A DNA stretch of 64,000 nucleotides, taken from Bacillota bacterium. GTDB lineage: Bacteria > Bacillota_I > Bacilli_A > RFN20 > CAG-826. Shown here piece by piece: positions 9,150-18,263 of this stretch. The translations under genes were made by a program, and so were the position numbers. Numbering within the stretch: the stretch's first letter is position 1; each line of letters opens with the position of its first letter. The notes below the pieces were generated by a model, which saw only the letters and a program-made list of their open reading frames with translations, was not told the origin of the DNA and ran no database searches. The stretch covers positions 124,001-188,000 of the forward strand of contig JAEWMX010000015.1 in NCBI GenBank assembly GCA_023393065.1. The letters run 5' to 3'.

Positions 9150-11768
9150 TTAGTCGTTGATGCCGATGAAGATCGTCTCTTCCGGTTCGCTCGAAGTCGA
9201 CTTAGGCGCGACTCTTTTCTTACTCTTGCGCAGGCGTGGAACGCGAATGCGAGTTACGATTTTCCCAATGAGCTCTTCAAAGAAGAGAGCAGAAGGTCCG
9301 AGCAAGGTCGCGAGCAATAAAACGCTGAGGGCGACGCCTAAGAGCATACCGCCGAACAAAGCGGCAAATGAGGCTGGTCCAAAGCCGAAATAATTAATGG
9401 CGAAATATGACATAATAATCGCGAAGACAAAGAGCGGTCCAGCTCCTAAAGCAGTCGCTATGACCATAATATCTCTGCGCACCTCGGCCGTCTTTTCTTT
9501 GGAGCGGTCTTCCCTTAATAAATCTCTTTCGCGAGTCAAGAAATACAAAGAGGAGAATAAACTGAATAAGGCGACGACCGGAACGACGAGAGCGACGATT
9601 GGCGTCGTGGCGATGCGCGTGACGGCAAAGAATCCAAGCGTGGCAAAAGAGGCGAGGGCGCTGACGCTAAAGGCTGCGAGAGCCCGGGAAACGCGGTAGC
9701 GGAAGGCGAGATAGAAAGCCGCGAGGGCGACACCCGCCAAAGCGCCGAGAGCGATGTGCGTCGTCGATGGTTGCATGACGAGATTTTCGGAGACTTTGAT
9801 GCGAACTAAGCCTTCACCGCCTTCGATTGAATCGATATAGGCATCAAGTACTCCTTCAAGGGTCATGCCTTCGGTTAGAGGATCGCCTTCAAAGTAGGCA
9901 TCTTCCTCGCCCGTATATGCTTCATTAAAATTAACTATATAATAGTTATATGTCGTCGTAATCGTCGTTTCTGCATCGTAATCATCGCGCGTTTCGTGGT
10001 CGATTGAACTATATGAGACGAGTTCGCCATCGACGTAGACGAATTTCAAGATGTTGTCTTCGATGTATTTGACACTGTCGACGACGGGACTATCGCCATA
10101 AATCGTGATGTAGGCGCGAGAAGTCTCTTCCGTGACGGCATCGACATTGTAAATCGAGCCGTTAAGCGAACCGAAGATGGTCATCATCACAATCGCGACA
10201 AGCGAGAAAGCGCCGACGCCGATGGCAACCGGTTTGGCTCTTTTTGTGAAATCGCGATCCTGATAGGGACCGAAATAAGTCTGCTTTTCTTCTTTTAGAA
10301 GATTGGGGACGTTTTTATCTTCGATATTGAAAACTTTGTTATTACCTTGGAGGGCGGTCGTGTTCGTCACTAGCCAGGTCATGAGACGCAAGATGACGAG
10401 ATTGGCGATGAGGCTTACGACTCCGCCGATGACGAGCATCGTGCCAAAGGATGCGACGAGAGCGCCACCGATAATGTAACTAAGAACGCCGACAGCGACC
10501 ATGATGACGGCGATATCAATCGCTGGAACTGTCATGGCTTTGGCGGCTTCGGTATTTGCTTTTTTGAAATTGCGACCGCGATATACTTCTTCTTTAAATT
10601 TAGTTAGATGGAGAACGCCCGCCACGAGGCTCGAGGCGGCGACAAATATTAAGGCTAGTAGACCGGCGATATTAAACTCCGCTCTAAAAGCGACGAAAAT
10701 CGCCAGGGTGACAAAGAAAGAAACGGCTGTCGAGGTGATGACAGAAACCGAGCCTATTCTAAAGAAAAAGGCTAACACTAGCGAGATCACGGCGGCCGCG
10801 ACTAACGTCGCGATCAGTGTTTTGCTAATCGATAAATTAACTGACATTCCGTAAGTTAAAAGGCTTTCGACTTCAGCGGCGATTGGCGTCGAAAAAATAT
10901 TGACGACCTCATAATCATAAGCGCTGGCATTAAAGAGATTTTTAACGTAATTTGCAAGGGTGTTAGCCTGGCGAATCTTGGAGGTGTCGTAGTTACCTTC
11001 TTCGTCGGCAAAGCCGCTCACATATTTAATTTCCGTCTCTTCGACATCGCTATTTTCGTAGTAGATATTTGTTGAGAGGAATTGGGCGACAATCTTGTCG
11101 GCGACCTTTTGGTCCTCTTGTGATTTCTCGTAATCTTCGCCTTCAACCCAATTGGCCCATAGATAGATGTTGGGTTCGCTCGATTGCTCTTCGTCGCCTT
11201 CGGCTTTCGTTTTGCGATATTGCGGATTACCATCATCCACCGGATCCACATCTTCGTTCATCGCCGAGTTCGCGGCATCAACCAAAGCCTTAAAGGCTGA
11301 TGTGTCGCTGAGGGGGATGATGACATAAGGCGCATAACCTTCATAGACGATATACGCTTCTTGATCTTTAAAAACTTCGTCGTGCGTCAAGCGAACCGCT
11401 TCATCGGCGGTCGCAATGGAAAAATCCTGACCGCTGAAGCCGAGATATTTTTCTAGGTAATCGTATTCCGTATCATTAGTCGCCGTCAGCGAGACGCGAA
11501 CGATATCGTTTCCTTCGATTTCGACACTGTAATTGGAGACACCCCAGGTCTTTAATCTTTCGTCCATGTCTTTTGCGACATTTTTCGCCGCATCTTCGTC
11601 ATCGATATCAACCGTTTGATCATCTTCTTCAAAAAGTTGATAGACGAATTGCCGGCCATCTCGGTAATCGAGATTGTTGATGCCTTTCGACATGATGGGA
11701 TTAATGCCGACGCCGATCGCGATGATCGATGAGACGGCGAGGGTTATGTAAGCTATAAGTCGACGCAT
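9150..11768 (-). CDS. secDF: Protein translocase subunit SecDF (fused)
   Basis: 872 residues; the accessory membrane component of the Sec translocon that uses proton flow to help export. An N-terminal membrane segment is followed by a long extracytoplasmic P1 domain and six membrane segments (SecD half), then a second extracytoplasmic domain starting near residue 540 and six more segments (SecF half), with a basic cytoplasmic tail. This fused layout is typical of Bacillus-type SecDF. The periplasmic-side domains are rich in acidic residues. It has its own promoter region (11848-11876) and a good ribosome site (CGGAGGACC). Confidence 0.92.
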   Translation of the reverse strand: MRRLIAYITLAVSSIIAIGVGINPIMSKGINNLDYRDGRQFVYQLFEEDDQTVDIDDEDAAKNVAKDMDERLKTWGVSNYSVEIEGNDIVRVSLTATNDTEYDYLEKYLGFSGQDFSIATADEAVRLTHDEVFKDQEAYIVYEGYAPYVIIPLSDTSAFKALVDAANSAMNEDVDPVDDGNPQYRKTKAEGDEEQSSEPNIYLWANWVEGEDYEKSQEDQKVADKIVAQFLSTNIYYENSDVEETEIKYVSGFADEEGNYDTSKIRQANTLANYVKNLFNASAYDYEVVNIFSTPIAAEVESLLTYGMSVNLSISKTLIATLVAAAVISLVLAFFFRIGSVSVITSTAVSFFVTLAIFVAFRAEFNIAGLLALIFVAASSLVAGVLHLTKFKEEVYRGRNFKKANTEAAKAMTVPAIDIAVIMVAVGVLSYIIGGALVASFGTMLVIGGVVSLIANLVILRLMTWLVTNTTALQGNNKVFNIEDKNVPNLLKEEKQTYFGPYQDRDFTKRAKPVAIGVGAFSLVAIVMMTIFGSLNGSIYNVDAVTEETSRAYITIYGDSPVVDSVKYIEDNILKFVYVDGELVSYSSIDHETRDDYDAETTITTTYNYYIVNFNEAYTGEEDAYFEGDPLTEGMTLEGVLDAYIDSIEGGEGLVRIKVSENLVMQPSTTHIALGALAGVALAAFYLAFRYRVSRALAAFSVSALASFATLGFFAVTRIATTPIVALVVPVVALFSLFSSLYFLTRERDLLREDRSKEKTAEVRRDIMVIATALGAGPLFVFAIIMSYFAINYFGFGPASFAALFGGMLLGVALSVLLLATLLGPSALFFEELIGKIVTRIRVPRLRKSKKRVAPKSTSSEPEETIFIGIND

Positions 11769-11847
11769 GGTGGTCCTCCGATAATGTGAGAGATAATCAC
11801 TTTTCCGAAGCGAATAATTTAAATTAAATGATTAATTTACGCTTGCT

Positions 11848-11876
11848 TATATAACATACTACTTTTATAAAAGTAA
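11848..11876 (-). promoter_or_regulatory. Probable secDF promoter containing a perfect palindrome
   Basis: TTACTT (11871-11876), 17-base spacer, TATATA (11848-11853) on the minus strand. The spacer and -35 are covered by a perfect 16-bp palindrome, TACTTTTATAAAAGTA (11860-11875), which could be an operator. The hexamers are only moderate. Confidence 0.45.
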
Positions 11877-11904
11877 TGCAACGGGAATTTTTTGAGTGAA
11901 AAGC

Positions 11905-11931
11905 AATAAAAAACGCGTTGAAACGCGTTCA
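11905..11931 (-). terminator. Terminator after ruvB
   Basis: Stem AACGCGT with ACGCGTT around TTCA, followed on the minus strand by a T6 run, about 35 bases after the ruvB stop. Confidence 0.8.
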
Positions 11932-11963
11932 TTTTCGTTGATAATCCTTGGTGACAAGAGACG

Positions 11964-12971
11964 TTAAAAGAGGGATTTTTGATGATTCTTTCGAAGGTGG
12001 GCATAGGCTTTTTCGGTCGCCATTCGACCACGCGGTGTGCGATTGATCATTCCGATTTGCAAAAGATAAGGTTCGTAGACATCTTCGAGGTTCATGATTT
12101 CTTCGCCGATTGCCGAAGCCACCGCTTCCAAGCCGACCGGTCCACCGTGAAAACGATCGATGATCGCCGTGAGGTAGCGAACATCGACATCATCGAGTCC
12201 GAGGTTGTCAACTTTTAAGGCCTCGAGGGCTTTATTGGCATCATCTTCCGAGATTGTATCCTTGCCTTCAAAATTGGCAAAGTCTCGCACTCGTCTAAAT
12301 AGACGGTTGGCGATGCGAGGCGTGCCCCGGCTTCTCTTGGCAATTAACGAAACGGCTTTTTCATCAATCTCCGTCTTGAGTACTTTTGATGTTCTCCGAA
12401 CGATTCCTTCGATTTCTTTTTCGCTGTAAAAATTGATCTTTTCGACGATGCCAAAGCGGCTTCTAAGCGGCGAAGACAAATCGCCGGCGCGCGTCGTCGC
12501 CCCAATCAAAGTAAAAGGTTCAAGCGTTAGATTCAAGGTATTGGATCCCTGCTCGCGAGGTATTAGGATAGCGAGTTTAAAGTCTTCCATCGCTCCATAA
12601 AGGACTTCTTCGACAATGCGGGGGAGGCGATGTATTTCGTCGATAAAAAGAATATCCCCCGCTTTCAAATCGGCGAGGATGGAGGCTAAGTCGCCAGCTC
12701 GTTCGATCGAGGGTCCGTTGATGACGCGAATATTGCCTCGCATCTCGTTGGCGATGACATAGGCCAAGGTCGTTTTTCCAAGTCCCGGTGGGCCATAAAG
12801 AAGGACGTGATCGAGAGTTTCATCGCGGTGCTGGGCGGCCCCCATAAAAACACGAAGATTACGCTTTAATTCTTCTTGTCCGACATATTCTTTTAAGACT
12901 TTCGGACGAAGCGAAATTTCAACTTCTTCTTCTTTGCTATTCTTTTTGGCGTCGAGAATTCTATCGCTCAT
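11964..12971 (-). CDS. ruvB: Holliday junction branch-migration ATPase RuvB
   Basis: Hexameric AAA+ motor that drives branch migration together with RuvA. 335 residues, normal. Walker A GPPGLGKTTL, Walker B IDEIHR, sensor region GATTRAGDLSSPLRSRFG and a C-terminal winged helix (QIGMINRTPRGR) are all present. Its ATG overlaps the ruvA stop (TAATG), so translation is coupled. Confidence 0.97.
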   Translation of the reverse strand: MSDRILDAKKNSKEEEVEISLRPKVLKEYVGQEELKRNLRVFMGAAQHRDETLDHVLLYGPPGLGKTTLAYVIANEMRGNIRVINGPSIERAGDLASILADLKAGDILFIDEIHRLPRIVEEVLYGAMEDFKLAILIPREQGSNTLNLTLEPFTLIGATTRAGDLSSPLRSRFGIVEKINFYSEKEIEGIVRRTSKVLKTEIDEKAVSLIAKRSRGTPRIANRLFRRVRDFANFEGKDTISEDDANKALEALKVDNLGLDDVDVRYLTAIIDRFHGGPVGLEAVASAIGEEIMNLEDVYEPYLLQIGMINRTPRGRMATEKAYAHLRKNHQKSLF

Positions 12972-13525
12972 TATTTTTTCAGTTTCTTCAGCGCCAAACG
13001 AAGAATATCTTCGTTAGTCGCATCTTTTTCATTAATGCCGGCCAGGACATTTTCAATTTCTTTGATTTTGTAACCGAGGCCTTTTAAGGCATCGCGAACT
13101 TCATCGTACTGATTCGGATTGCCAGATGGCGAACCGGTCAATTGGCCTTTCAGATCGAGGATGATTTGGGCCGCTGCTTTCGCCCCAATGCCGGGAAGCT
13201 TCTTTAAGAATGTAATGTTGTTTGCAGCTATGGCGTTAAATAGTTCGTCGGCGCTCGTCGCACTCATCGCTCCAAGGGCCGTCCGCGGACCGATTCCTTT
13301 GACTGTAATCAGCGAAAGGAAAGCTTCCTTCTCGTATTCGCTTTTGAAACCGACGAGATATTGCTCATCTTCGCGAACGACTTGATAGACATAGATGAAA
13401 CCTTCTTCGTCTTTTTGGTAGGCTTCAATGTGAGGGACGAAAACTTGAAAGCCGATGCCTCCGACTTCGATGACGACGAAGTCTTTGCGCACTGAAGTGA
13501 TTTGACCTTTGAATGAATAGTACAT
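12971..13525 (-). CDS. ruvA: Holliday junction DNA-binding protein RuvA
   Basis: Binds four-way junctions and recruits RuvB. 184 residues, slightly short. It has an N-terminal OB fold, two helix-hairpin-helix motifs (TVKGIGPRTALGAMS and KLPGIGAKAAAQIILDLKG) and a C-terminal domain that contacts RuvB. It precedes ruvB in the usual ruvAB operon. A 32-codon membrane peptide ORF ends 3 bases upstream. Confidence 0.95.
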   Translation of the reverse strand: MYYSFKGQITSVRKDFVVIEVGGIGFQVFVPHIEAYQKDEEGFIYVYQVVREDEQYLVGFKSEYEKEAFLSLITVKGIGPRTALGAMSATSADELFNAIAANNITFLKKLPGIGAKAAAQIILDLKGQLTGSPSGNPNQYDEVRDALKGLGYKIKEIENVLAGINEKDATNEDILRLALKKLKK

Positions 13526-13528
13526 TTT

Positions 13529-13627
13529 CTACCTGTAGAGGAGCACAAACGCAATGAGCAGCAACAAGATGGCAAGGGCGCTGACAAGAGCAGCCACTAT
13601 TGTTGCGATACTACGATTTTCTTCCAT
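13529..13627 (-). CDS. Putative 32-residue single-span membrane peptide upstream of ruvA
   Basis: ATG at 13627, stop TAG at 13529-13531. The peptide is MEENRSIAT followed by about 21 hydrophobic residues and ends LLYR, a typical single membrane span with an acidic start and basic end. An AGGATAAG sequence lies just upstream. It is 3 bases from ruvA. It may be a real small protein or a leader whose translation opens the ruvA start, whose own ribosome site is weak. No homologue is recognised. Confidence 0.45.
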   Translation of the reverse strand: MEENRSIATIVAALVSALAILLLLIAFVLLYR

Positions 13628-13687
13628 ACTTATCCTATTATGATAATTTTACATTACCTAACTATAATATTAAAGGAAGAAAAACGA

Positions 13688-13709
13688 AAAGGGTCCAAAA
13701 GGACCCTAA
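13688..13709 (-). terminator. Terminator after the duplicated-domain lipoprotein
   Basis: Stem AGGGTCC with GGACCCT, loop TTTT, followed by a T-rich stretch on the minus strand, 17 bases after the stop codon. Confidence 0.8.
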
Positions 13710-13725
13710 AAAGAACGACGAAATA

Positions 13726-15339
13726 TTACGCGACTTCCGAATAATTAACTTCGAGACTATTCCAACGAGTTTGGGCACTGGCGACAAAAGAGATGACTTC
13801 AGCGCCTTCTTCGGCAGTAATCGTCACGACGCTACCTTCAACGGAAGCTGTGCCGCCAGTTATTGACGACGCGGAAACAACATCGGCATACGAGCTGGAA
13901 TTGGCGGTAATCACGATCGAATCAAAGACATAGCCTTCTTCAATCGAAAAAGTAACGACATGATTCGCATAAACCCGGAGCGGGTTCGTATAATCGGTGA
14001 CCGAGGAAGTGGCCGAACCTTTATCGATAGTTAAGGTTACGACATGATCGCCGCTCAGCCAAACTTGCTGTTCGGTATCTAGAGATTGACGCTGATCCGA
14101 AGTAGAGAAGTCCAATGAGGCGGTGCCATCAGCGGGTTCCGGTTCGGGTTCGTGATAAAATTCCATGAATGACCAATAAATAACACCATTGTACCAGTAG
14201 AAAACCAACGAGATTTGCTCTTCGGCATCGTATGCGATATATCCGACGACATCGTACATTGTGTCATCGACAATCCACCCGTTGTTCTCAAGGGCGGCGA
14301 CATAAATATCTTCACCATCAACCGTCTCGTAATCGGTGTAGATTATCAATTCCGCATATTCTCCTTCGCCAACGACATAGTAGGAAAAATCGGCATCGGA
14401 TTCAAAAGACGGAACGAGAGCGCCGAGTTCGGGACTTCCAAAAAATTCAGCGATCGCATCCGCCGGCCAGACGGCAGATACTTCAGCTTCGCCTCCGCCT
14501 TCACCCTCGGAATAGATGTTAATGTAGGCGGCGCTGTATTCAGAATCGTAATTGACATAGACATAGAGATTTTCGTCAAGGACGTATCCGTAATATTCGT
14601 CAAGAACTAGCAACGCAGCTAAAGATTCGTCATAAGCGAGAGCATCAGCTAATGTCCAGTCGTATAAATCGATGTAAACATCGACAGGATATTCCTCGCT
14701 CGAGTAATCGCCCACTTCGTAATCATTTGAATATATCTCTGGCAAGAGAGCATAGACGTCAAAACCGAGAATGGCATTAAGTCCAGAGGGATCGATCTCT
14801 TCTTTCTCCGCGGCTTCAGCGACCGAATAAATGTTCAATCCAAAAACCGGAACATCAAAGTTTTCCGTATCTTGATAAATAAAGATGAACAAATTGTCTT
14901 GGATAATATAGCCAAAGCTATCATCGTAGTCAAGCGCCGTTTCTAACTCTGCATCATATGCGAGGGCATCATCGAGATCCCAATCAAATAAATCGATGTA
15001 AACATCGACAGGATATTCCTCGCTCGAGTAATCGCCCACTTCGTAGTCATTTGAATAAATTTTTGGTAGTTGAGCATAGACGTCAAAGCCGAGAATGGCA
15101 TTAAGTCCTGAAGGATCGATTTCTTGCTTCTCAATCGGCTCCGTTGAGGTGTCTGATGAGGTGTCGGACGATGTGCCGCTCGATGTGTCAGATATAGTAT
15201 CTGAACCGTCTTCGCCACTAGTCGCACTTGATGTGTCGCTGCTGGTGTCGCTTGCTGTGTCAGAACTAGAATTGTTGTTCGGAACGCAAGAAGCGAGAAC
15301 TAACATGAGTAGCGGTAAAAATAGTAATTTCTTTTTCAT
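13726..15339 (-). CDS. Acidic surface lipoprotein with tandemly duplicated domain
   Basis: 537 residues from the ATG at 15339, which has an AAGGGGGA ribosome site; an in-frame start at 15384 lies inside the promoter and is rejected. Signal peptide with lipobox LASC, then a Ser/Asp/Thr linker. Two nearly identical 108-residue units follow (each beginning EIDPSGLNAILGFDVYA), then a third, diverged copy (near DAIAEFFGSPELGALVP). The C-terminal 130 residues form a beta-sandwich-like domain often found at the end of Firmicutes lipoproteins. The protein is extremely rich in Asp, Glu and Tyr. Function unknown; binding of a ligand or surface is plausible. Confidence 0.8.
   Translation of the reverse strand: MKKKLLFLPLLMLVLASCVPNNNSSSDTASDTSSDTSSATSGEDGSDTISDTSSGTSSDTSSDTSTEPIEKQEIDPSGLNAILGFDVYAQLPKIYSNDYEVGDYSSEEYPVDVYIDLFDWDLDDALAYDAELETALDYDDSFGYIIQDNLFIFIYQDTENFDVPVFGLNIYSVAEAAEKEEIDPSGLNAILGFDVYALLPEIYSNDYEVGDYSSEEYPVDVYIDLYDWTLADALAYDESLAALLVLDEYYGYVLDENLYVYVNYDSEYSAAYINIYSEGEGGGEAEVSAVWPADAIAEFFGSPELGALVPSFESDADFSYYVVGEGEYAELIIYTDYETVDGEDIYVAALENNGWIVDDTMYDVVGYIAYDAEEQISLVFYWYNGVIYWSFMEFYHEPEPEPADGTASLDFSTSDQRQSLDTEQQVWLSGDHVVTLTIDKGSATSSVTDYTNPLRVYANHVVTFSIEEGYVFDSIVITANSSSYADVVSASSITGGTASVEGSVVTITAEEGAEVISFVASAQTRWNSLEVNYSEVA
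14476..15123 (-). repeat. Two tandem 324-bp in-frame repeats
   Basis: Units at 14800-15123 and 14476-14799 have a period of exactly 324 bp (108 codons). A stretch of about 70 bases beginning at 14671 and 14995 is almost identical, so the duplication is recent or kept uniform by gene conversion. Confidence 0.85.
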
Positions 15340-15382
15340 GTTGATAAATCCCCCTTGTTGGTAATAAAAAAGATATAGTCGC

Positions 15383-15410
15383 ATTATACTATAATGAGAT
15401 ACTATATCAA
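15383..15410 (-). promoter_or_regulatory. Promoter of the duplicated-domain lipoprotein
   Basis: TTGATA (15405-15410), 16-base spacer, TATAAT (15383-15388). Inverted arms GATATAGT (15372-15379) and ACTATATC (15401-15408) bracket the -10 and could be an operator. Confidence 0.65.
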
Positions 15411-15440
15411 TCCTTTATTTTGTAAAATATGTAAACAATG

Positions 15441-16184
15441 TCACTTGCTGCCGCGCGCGAATTTTGCCGGGCGGGGAATCGGATTGCGCTTGTGCTCGCT
15501 GATGCGATGCAAATGCTCAATGCGATTTTTTACTTTTTCGCTGACTTCCTTGCCTAATAGATAGTCGTCGAGTTGCGCGTAAGTAACGCCTAGTTCGCCT
15601 TCGTCAGTCTGCCCTTGAAAAAGGCCGGCCGTAGGGGTGCGATTAATGATGCTTCCCGGAACGCCAAGCATTTTCGCGGCTTCATAGACTTCGCCTTTGG
15701 TGAGTTCGGCTATTGGTACCAAATCGGCAGCTCCATCTCCATACTTTGTGAAGTAACCAACGTGGATTTCATCGGCGTTGTCCGTCCCCAAAACGAGGGC
15801 GCCTCGGGCTTGAGCGAATGCGTATAAAGTGACCATTCTCAATCGCACTTTTGTGTTATTAAGGGCCAATCTCGCGTTATCATCATCTTGAAAGTGATAG
15901 TTTTTGATCAATGTATGATAAGTTTCGCTCAAATCAATAATCTCGTGAGAAATATTAAATTTTTCGCACAATTCAATGCCATCTTGAAGATCGGAAGGAT
16001 GCGAATCGATCGGCATCAGCAAAGCGTGGAGTTTATCGCGTCCCACCGCTTTTATCGTTAAAGCGGCGACGAGGGCGGAGTCAATTCCTCCAGACACGCC
16101 TAACACATAGCCTTTCGCGTGCGCATTAATTAAATATTGTTGAATAAATTTCTCAATTTCACCCAAGTATTGTTCAAGTTTCAT
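15441..16184 (-). CDS. nadE: Ammonia-dependent NAD+ synthetase
   Basis: Converts deamido-NAD to NAD with ammonia and ATP, the last step of NAD synthesis. 247 residues; the PP-loop motif SGGIDSAL and the NAD-site segment LGTDNADEIHVGYFTKYGDGAADL are present. There is no glutaminase domain, so free ammonia is the expected nitrogen source. It starts 12 bases after obgE with a GGAGGCGC ribosome site and is the last gene of the glycosyltransferase-obgE-nadE operon. Confidence 0.95.
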   Translation of the reverse strand: MKLEQYLGEIEKFIQQYLINAHAKGYVLGVSGGIDSALVAALTIKAVGRDKLHALLMPIDSHPSDLQDGIELCEKFNISHEIIDLSETYHTLIKNYHFQDDDNARLALNNTKVRLRMVTLYAFAQARGALVLGTDNADEIHVGYFTKYGDGAADLVPIAELTKGEVYEAAKMLGVPGSIINRTPTAGLFQGQTDEGELGVTYAQLDDYLLGKEVSEKVKNRIEHLHRISEHKRNPIPRPAKFARGSK

Positions 16185-16196
16185 AAAGCGCCTCCA

Positions 16197-17474
16197 TTAT
16201 TCGATATATTCGAATTCGAAATCGCACAACACGACGGTGTCGCCATCTCTTGCCCCGACTTTTTGCAGACGCTCTTCAACGCCGATTTTGCGGAGGTAAG
16301 TCATTAATTTCATCAGGCCTTCATCGGTTGTGAGGTTAATTAGATGATACGTTCTTTCGATTTTTTCGCCAACAATTCGGTAGACGCCCTCTTTTTCGAG
16401 GACGACCTTGAAATCAGCCGCGCTATCTTGATAAGCGTCATAGACGCGAATCGTCTCGACAGCCCCCTCTTTGGAGACGATGGGGAAAGCCGGCGTCTCT
16501 TTAAGCATCTCGCTACAAGCATAGATCAGCTCCTTAAGACCTTCGTGGGTTAGGGCGCTGATGCCATAGACTTTTGTTTTTAACTTTTTTTCAAGATTGA
16601 AACGGCGTTCTTCCGCCCCCTCTTCGTCCATTTTAGTAGCGCAGACGATCGTCGGGCGTTTAGTGAGGTTATATCCGTATTTTTCAAGCTCTTCGTTTAT
16701 TGATAAATAATCTTCGTATGGATCACGAACGCCAGACATCTCGATCATGTGGATGATGACGCGGCAGCGCTCGACGTGGCGGAGGAAGGTTAAACCGAGA
16801 CCTTTGCCTTGGTGCGCCCCTTCGATGAGACCCGGCAGGTCAGCCATAACAAACGACGTGCTGCTATCGACGCTGACGACACCGAGATTAGGCGAAATCG
16901 TCGTAAAAGGATAGTCGGCAATCTCGGGATTGGCATTTGTCACAACACTTAAAAGTGTTGACTTGCCAACATTGGGAAAACCAACCAAACCGACATCGGC
17001 GAGGAGTTTAAGTTCTAATATAATGTCTAATTCCTGTCCTGGGACACCGTTTTCAGCGATGCGTGGCACGCGATTCCGCGAGCTTTTAAAAGCGGCGTTT
17101 CCGCGTCCGCCACGACCGCCCTTGGCGACGACGAATTCCGCGCCTTCTTCGTTGAGGTCGAAAAGAAAATTATGGCTCTCGGCTTCATAGACTATCGTGC
17201 CGATCGGCACTTCGACGATGACGTCTTTGGCACCGCGACCATATTGGTTTTTAATGCCACCTTTTTCGCCATCATCGCCACGAATTGCTTTTTTGCGATA
17301 GAGACCAAATAAAGTGTTTACCGAACTTGAGGCCTTTAAAATAATCGACGCTCCCCGTCCTCCGTTACCGCCGCTCGGGCCGCCTTTTGGCATGTATTTT
17401 TCGTGCAAAAAAGCGATGAGCCCATCACCGCCCTTGCCCGATTTCACTGTTAATTTGACACGGTCGATAAACAT
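16197..17474 (-). CDS. obgE: Ribosome-associated GTPase Obg
   Basis: Essential GTPase in large-subunit assembly and stress control. Glycine-rich N-terminal Obg fold (GGPSGGNGGRGAS), G1 GFPNVGKST, G3 DLPGLIEGA, NKXD-like TKMD, and the C-terminal OCT domain seen in Firmicutes. 425 residues, close to Bacillus Obg. It lies 3 bases after the glycosyltransferase stop. Confidence 0.97.
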   Translation of the reverse strand: MFIDRVKLTVKSGKGGDGLIAFLHEKYMPKGGPSGGNGGRGASIILKASSSVNTLFGLYRKKAIRGDDGEKGGIKNQYGRGAKDVIVEVPIGTIVYEAESHNFLFDLNEEGAEFVVAKGGRGGRGNAAFKSSRNRVPRIAENGVPGQELDIILELKLLADVGLVGFPNVGKSTLLSVVTNANPEIADYPFTTISPNLGVVSVDSSTSFVMADLPGLIEGAHQGKGLGLTFLRHVERCRVIIHMIEMSGVRDPYEDYLSINEELEKYGYNLTKRPTIVCATKMDEEGAEERRFNLEKKLKTKVYGISALTHEGLKELIYACSEMLKETPAFPIVSKEGAVETIRVYDAYQDSAADFKVVLEKEGVYRIVGEKIERTYHLINLTTDEGLMKLMTYLRKIGVEERLQKVGARDGDTVVLCDFEFEYIE

Positions 17475-17477
17475 ACT

Positions 17478-18206
17478 TTATTTGTTTGCAAAGATATAAT
17501 TGCCCTTGTTCTTTTTGATGATGCGCACGTCTTTAAAAAAGCGGATGCTGCTTTTGAAGGTGCTAACCTTACTATCTTCATCGTTTTCCCAAATGACGGG
17601 AATCTCTTTAATTTTTAAATTGTTAAGTCGCGCCATAAAAAGGTATTCGACATCAAAGGCAAAGCCGTTGATAATTTGGCGTTTAGCCATCTCTTTAGCG
17701 AATTCGCTCTTAATCATTTTAAAGCCACATTGCGTGTCTTTAAATTTAAATTTAAAAGTCGTGTTGACAATTACTCGGCAGCTTCTTCCGACGAAGCGGC
17801 GAACAAGCCCTTGCTTCTTGGCCAATACGCTTTCTTTTAAGTGCCGAGAACCGATATACATATCGGCATTATCTTGATCGGCGTATATCAAATCGAGAGC
17901 TTTTAAATCCGTCGATAAGTCGGCGTCCATAAACAATATGTAATCGCCGGTAGCTTGCTCGATGCCATATTTGACAGCGCCGCCCTTGCCGCGATTTTGC
18001 TCGTAGCCCAAAGGACGGACGTTTTCTATCTTCATCAAATTAAAGACTTCTCTGGTATTATCCTTTGAACCGTCATTGACTAGAATAATTTCGTAGTTAA
18101 TCTGCCTCTCCTTTAAAAAGGGAAGGACGATTTCTTTGAGATTACGACCGATTTTTTTACCCTCGTTATAGCAAGGTACGATGATTGAGAGCTTTTTGAT
18201 TACCAT
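17478..18206 (-). CDS. Family 2 glycosyltransferase, dolichol-phosphate-mannose-synthase type
   Basis: 242 residues from the ATG at 18206; an earlier in-frame ATG at 18245 falls inside a terminator hairpin and is rejected. The motifs LSIIVPCYNEG, NDGSKDNT, FMDADLSTD (metal DXD) and CGFKMI match GT-A enzymes that move a sugar onto a polyprenyl phosphate. No membrane anchor is seen, so it probably acts on the inner face. No Shine-Dalgarno precedes the start; an extended -10 sits exactly 6 bases upstream, suggesting a leaderless mRNA for this gene, obgE and nadE. Confidence 0.85.
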   Translation of the reverse strand: MVIKKLSIIVPCYNEGKKIGRNLKEIVLPFLKERQINYEIILVNDGSKDNTREVFNLMKIENVRPLGYEQNRGKGGAVKYGIEQATGDYILFMDADLSTDLKALDLIYADQDNADMYIGSRHLKESVLAKKQGLVRRFVGRSCRVIVNTTFKFKFKDTQCGFKMIKSEFAKEMAKRQIINGFAFDVEYLFMARLNNLKIKEIPVIWENDEDSKVSTFKSSIRFFKDVRIIKKNKGNYIFANK

Positions 18207-18212
18207 ATGAAT

Positions 18213-18221
18213 ATTAAAGCA
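18213..18221 (-). promoter_or_regulatory. Extended -10 of the glycosyltransferase-obgE-nadE operon
   Basis: TGC-TTTAAT on the minus strand, ending 6 bases before the ATG, which puts +1 at the start codon. No good -35 is visible; the preceding operon's terminator occupies that region. Confidence 0.5.
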
Positions 18222-18235
18222 CAAAAGCATTAAAA

Positions 18236-18258
18236 AAGACCACATATTTTGTGGTCTT
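18236..18258 (-). terminator. Terminator of the rplU-prp-rpmA operon
   Basis: Perfect 9-bp stem AAGACCACA with TGTGGTCTT, 5-base loop, then T6 on the minus strand. Confidence 0.9.
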
Positions 18259-18263
18259 ATTCG

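Noticed and set aside
14476..15123. CRISPR-like or transposon-derived direct repeats
   Set aside because: The repeats are long, adjacent and in frame within a lipoprotein gene; there are no spacers or cas genes.
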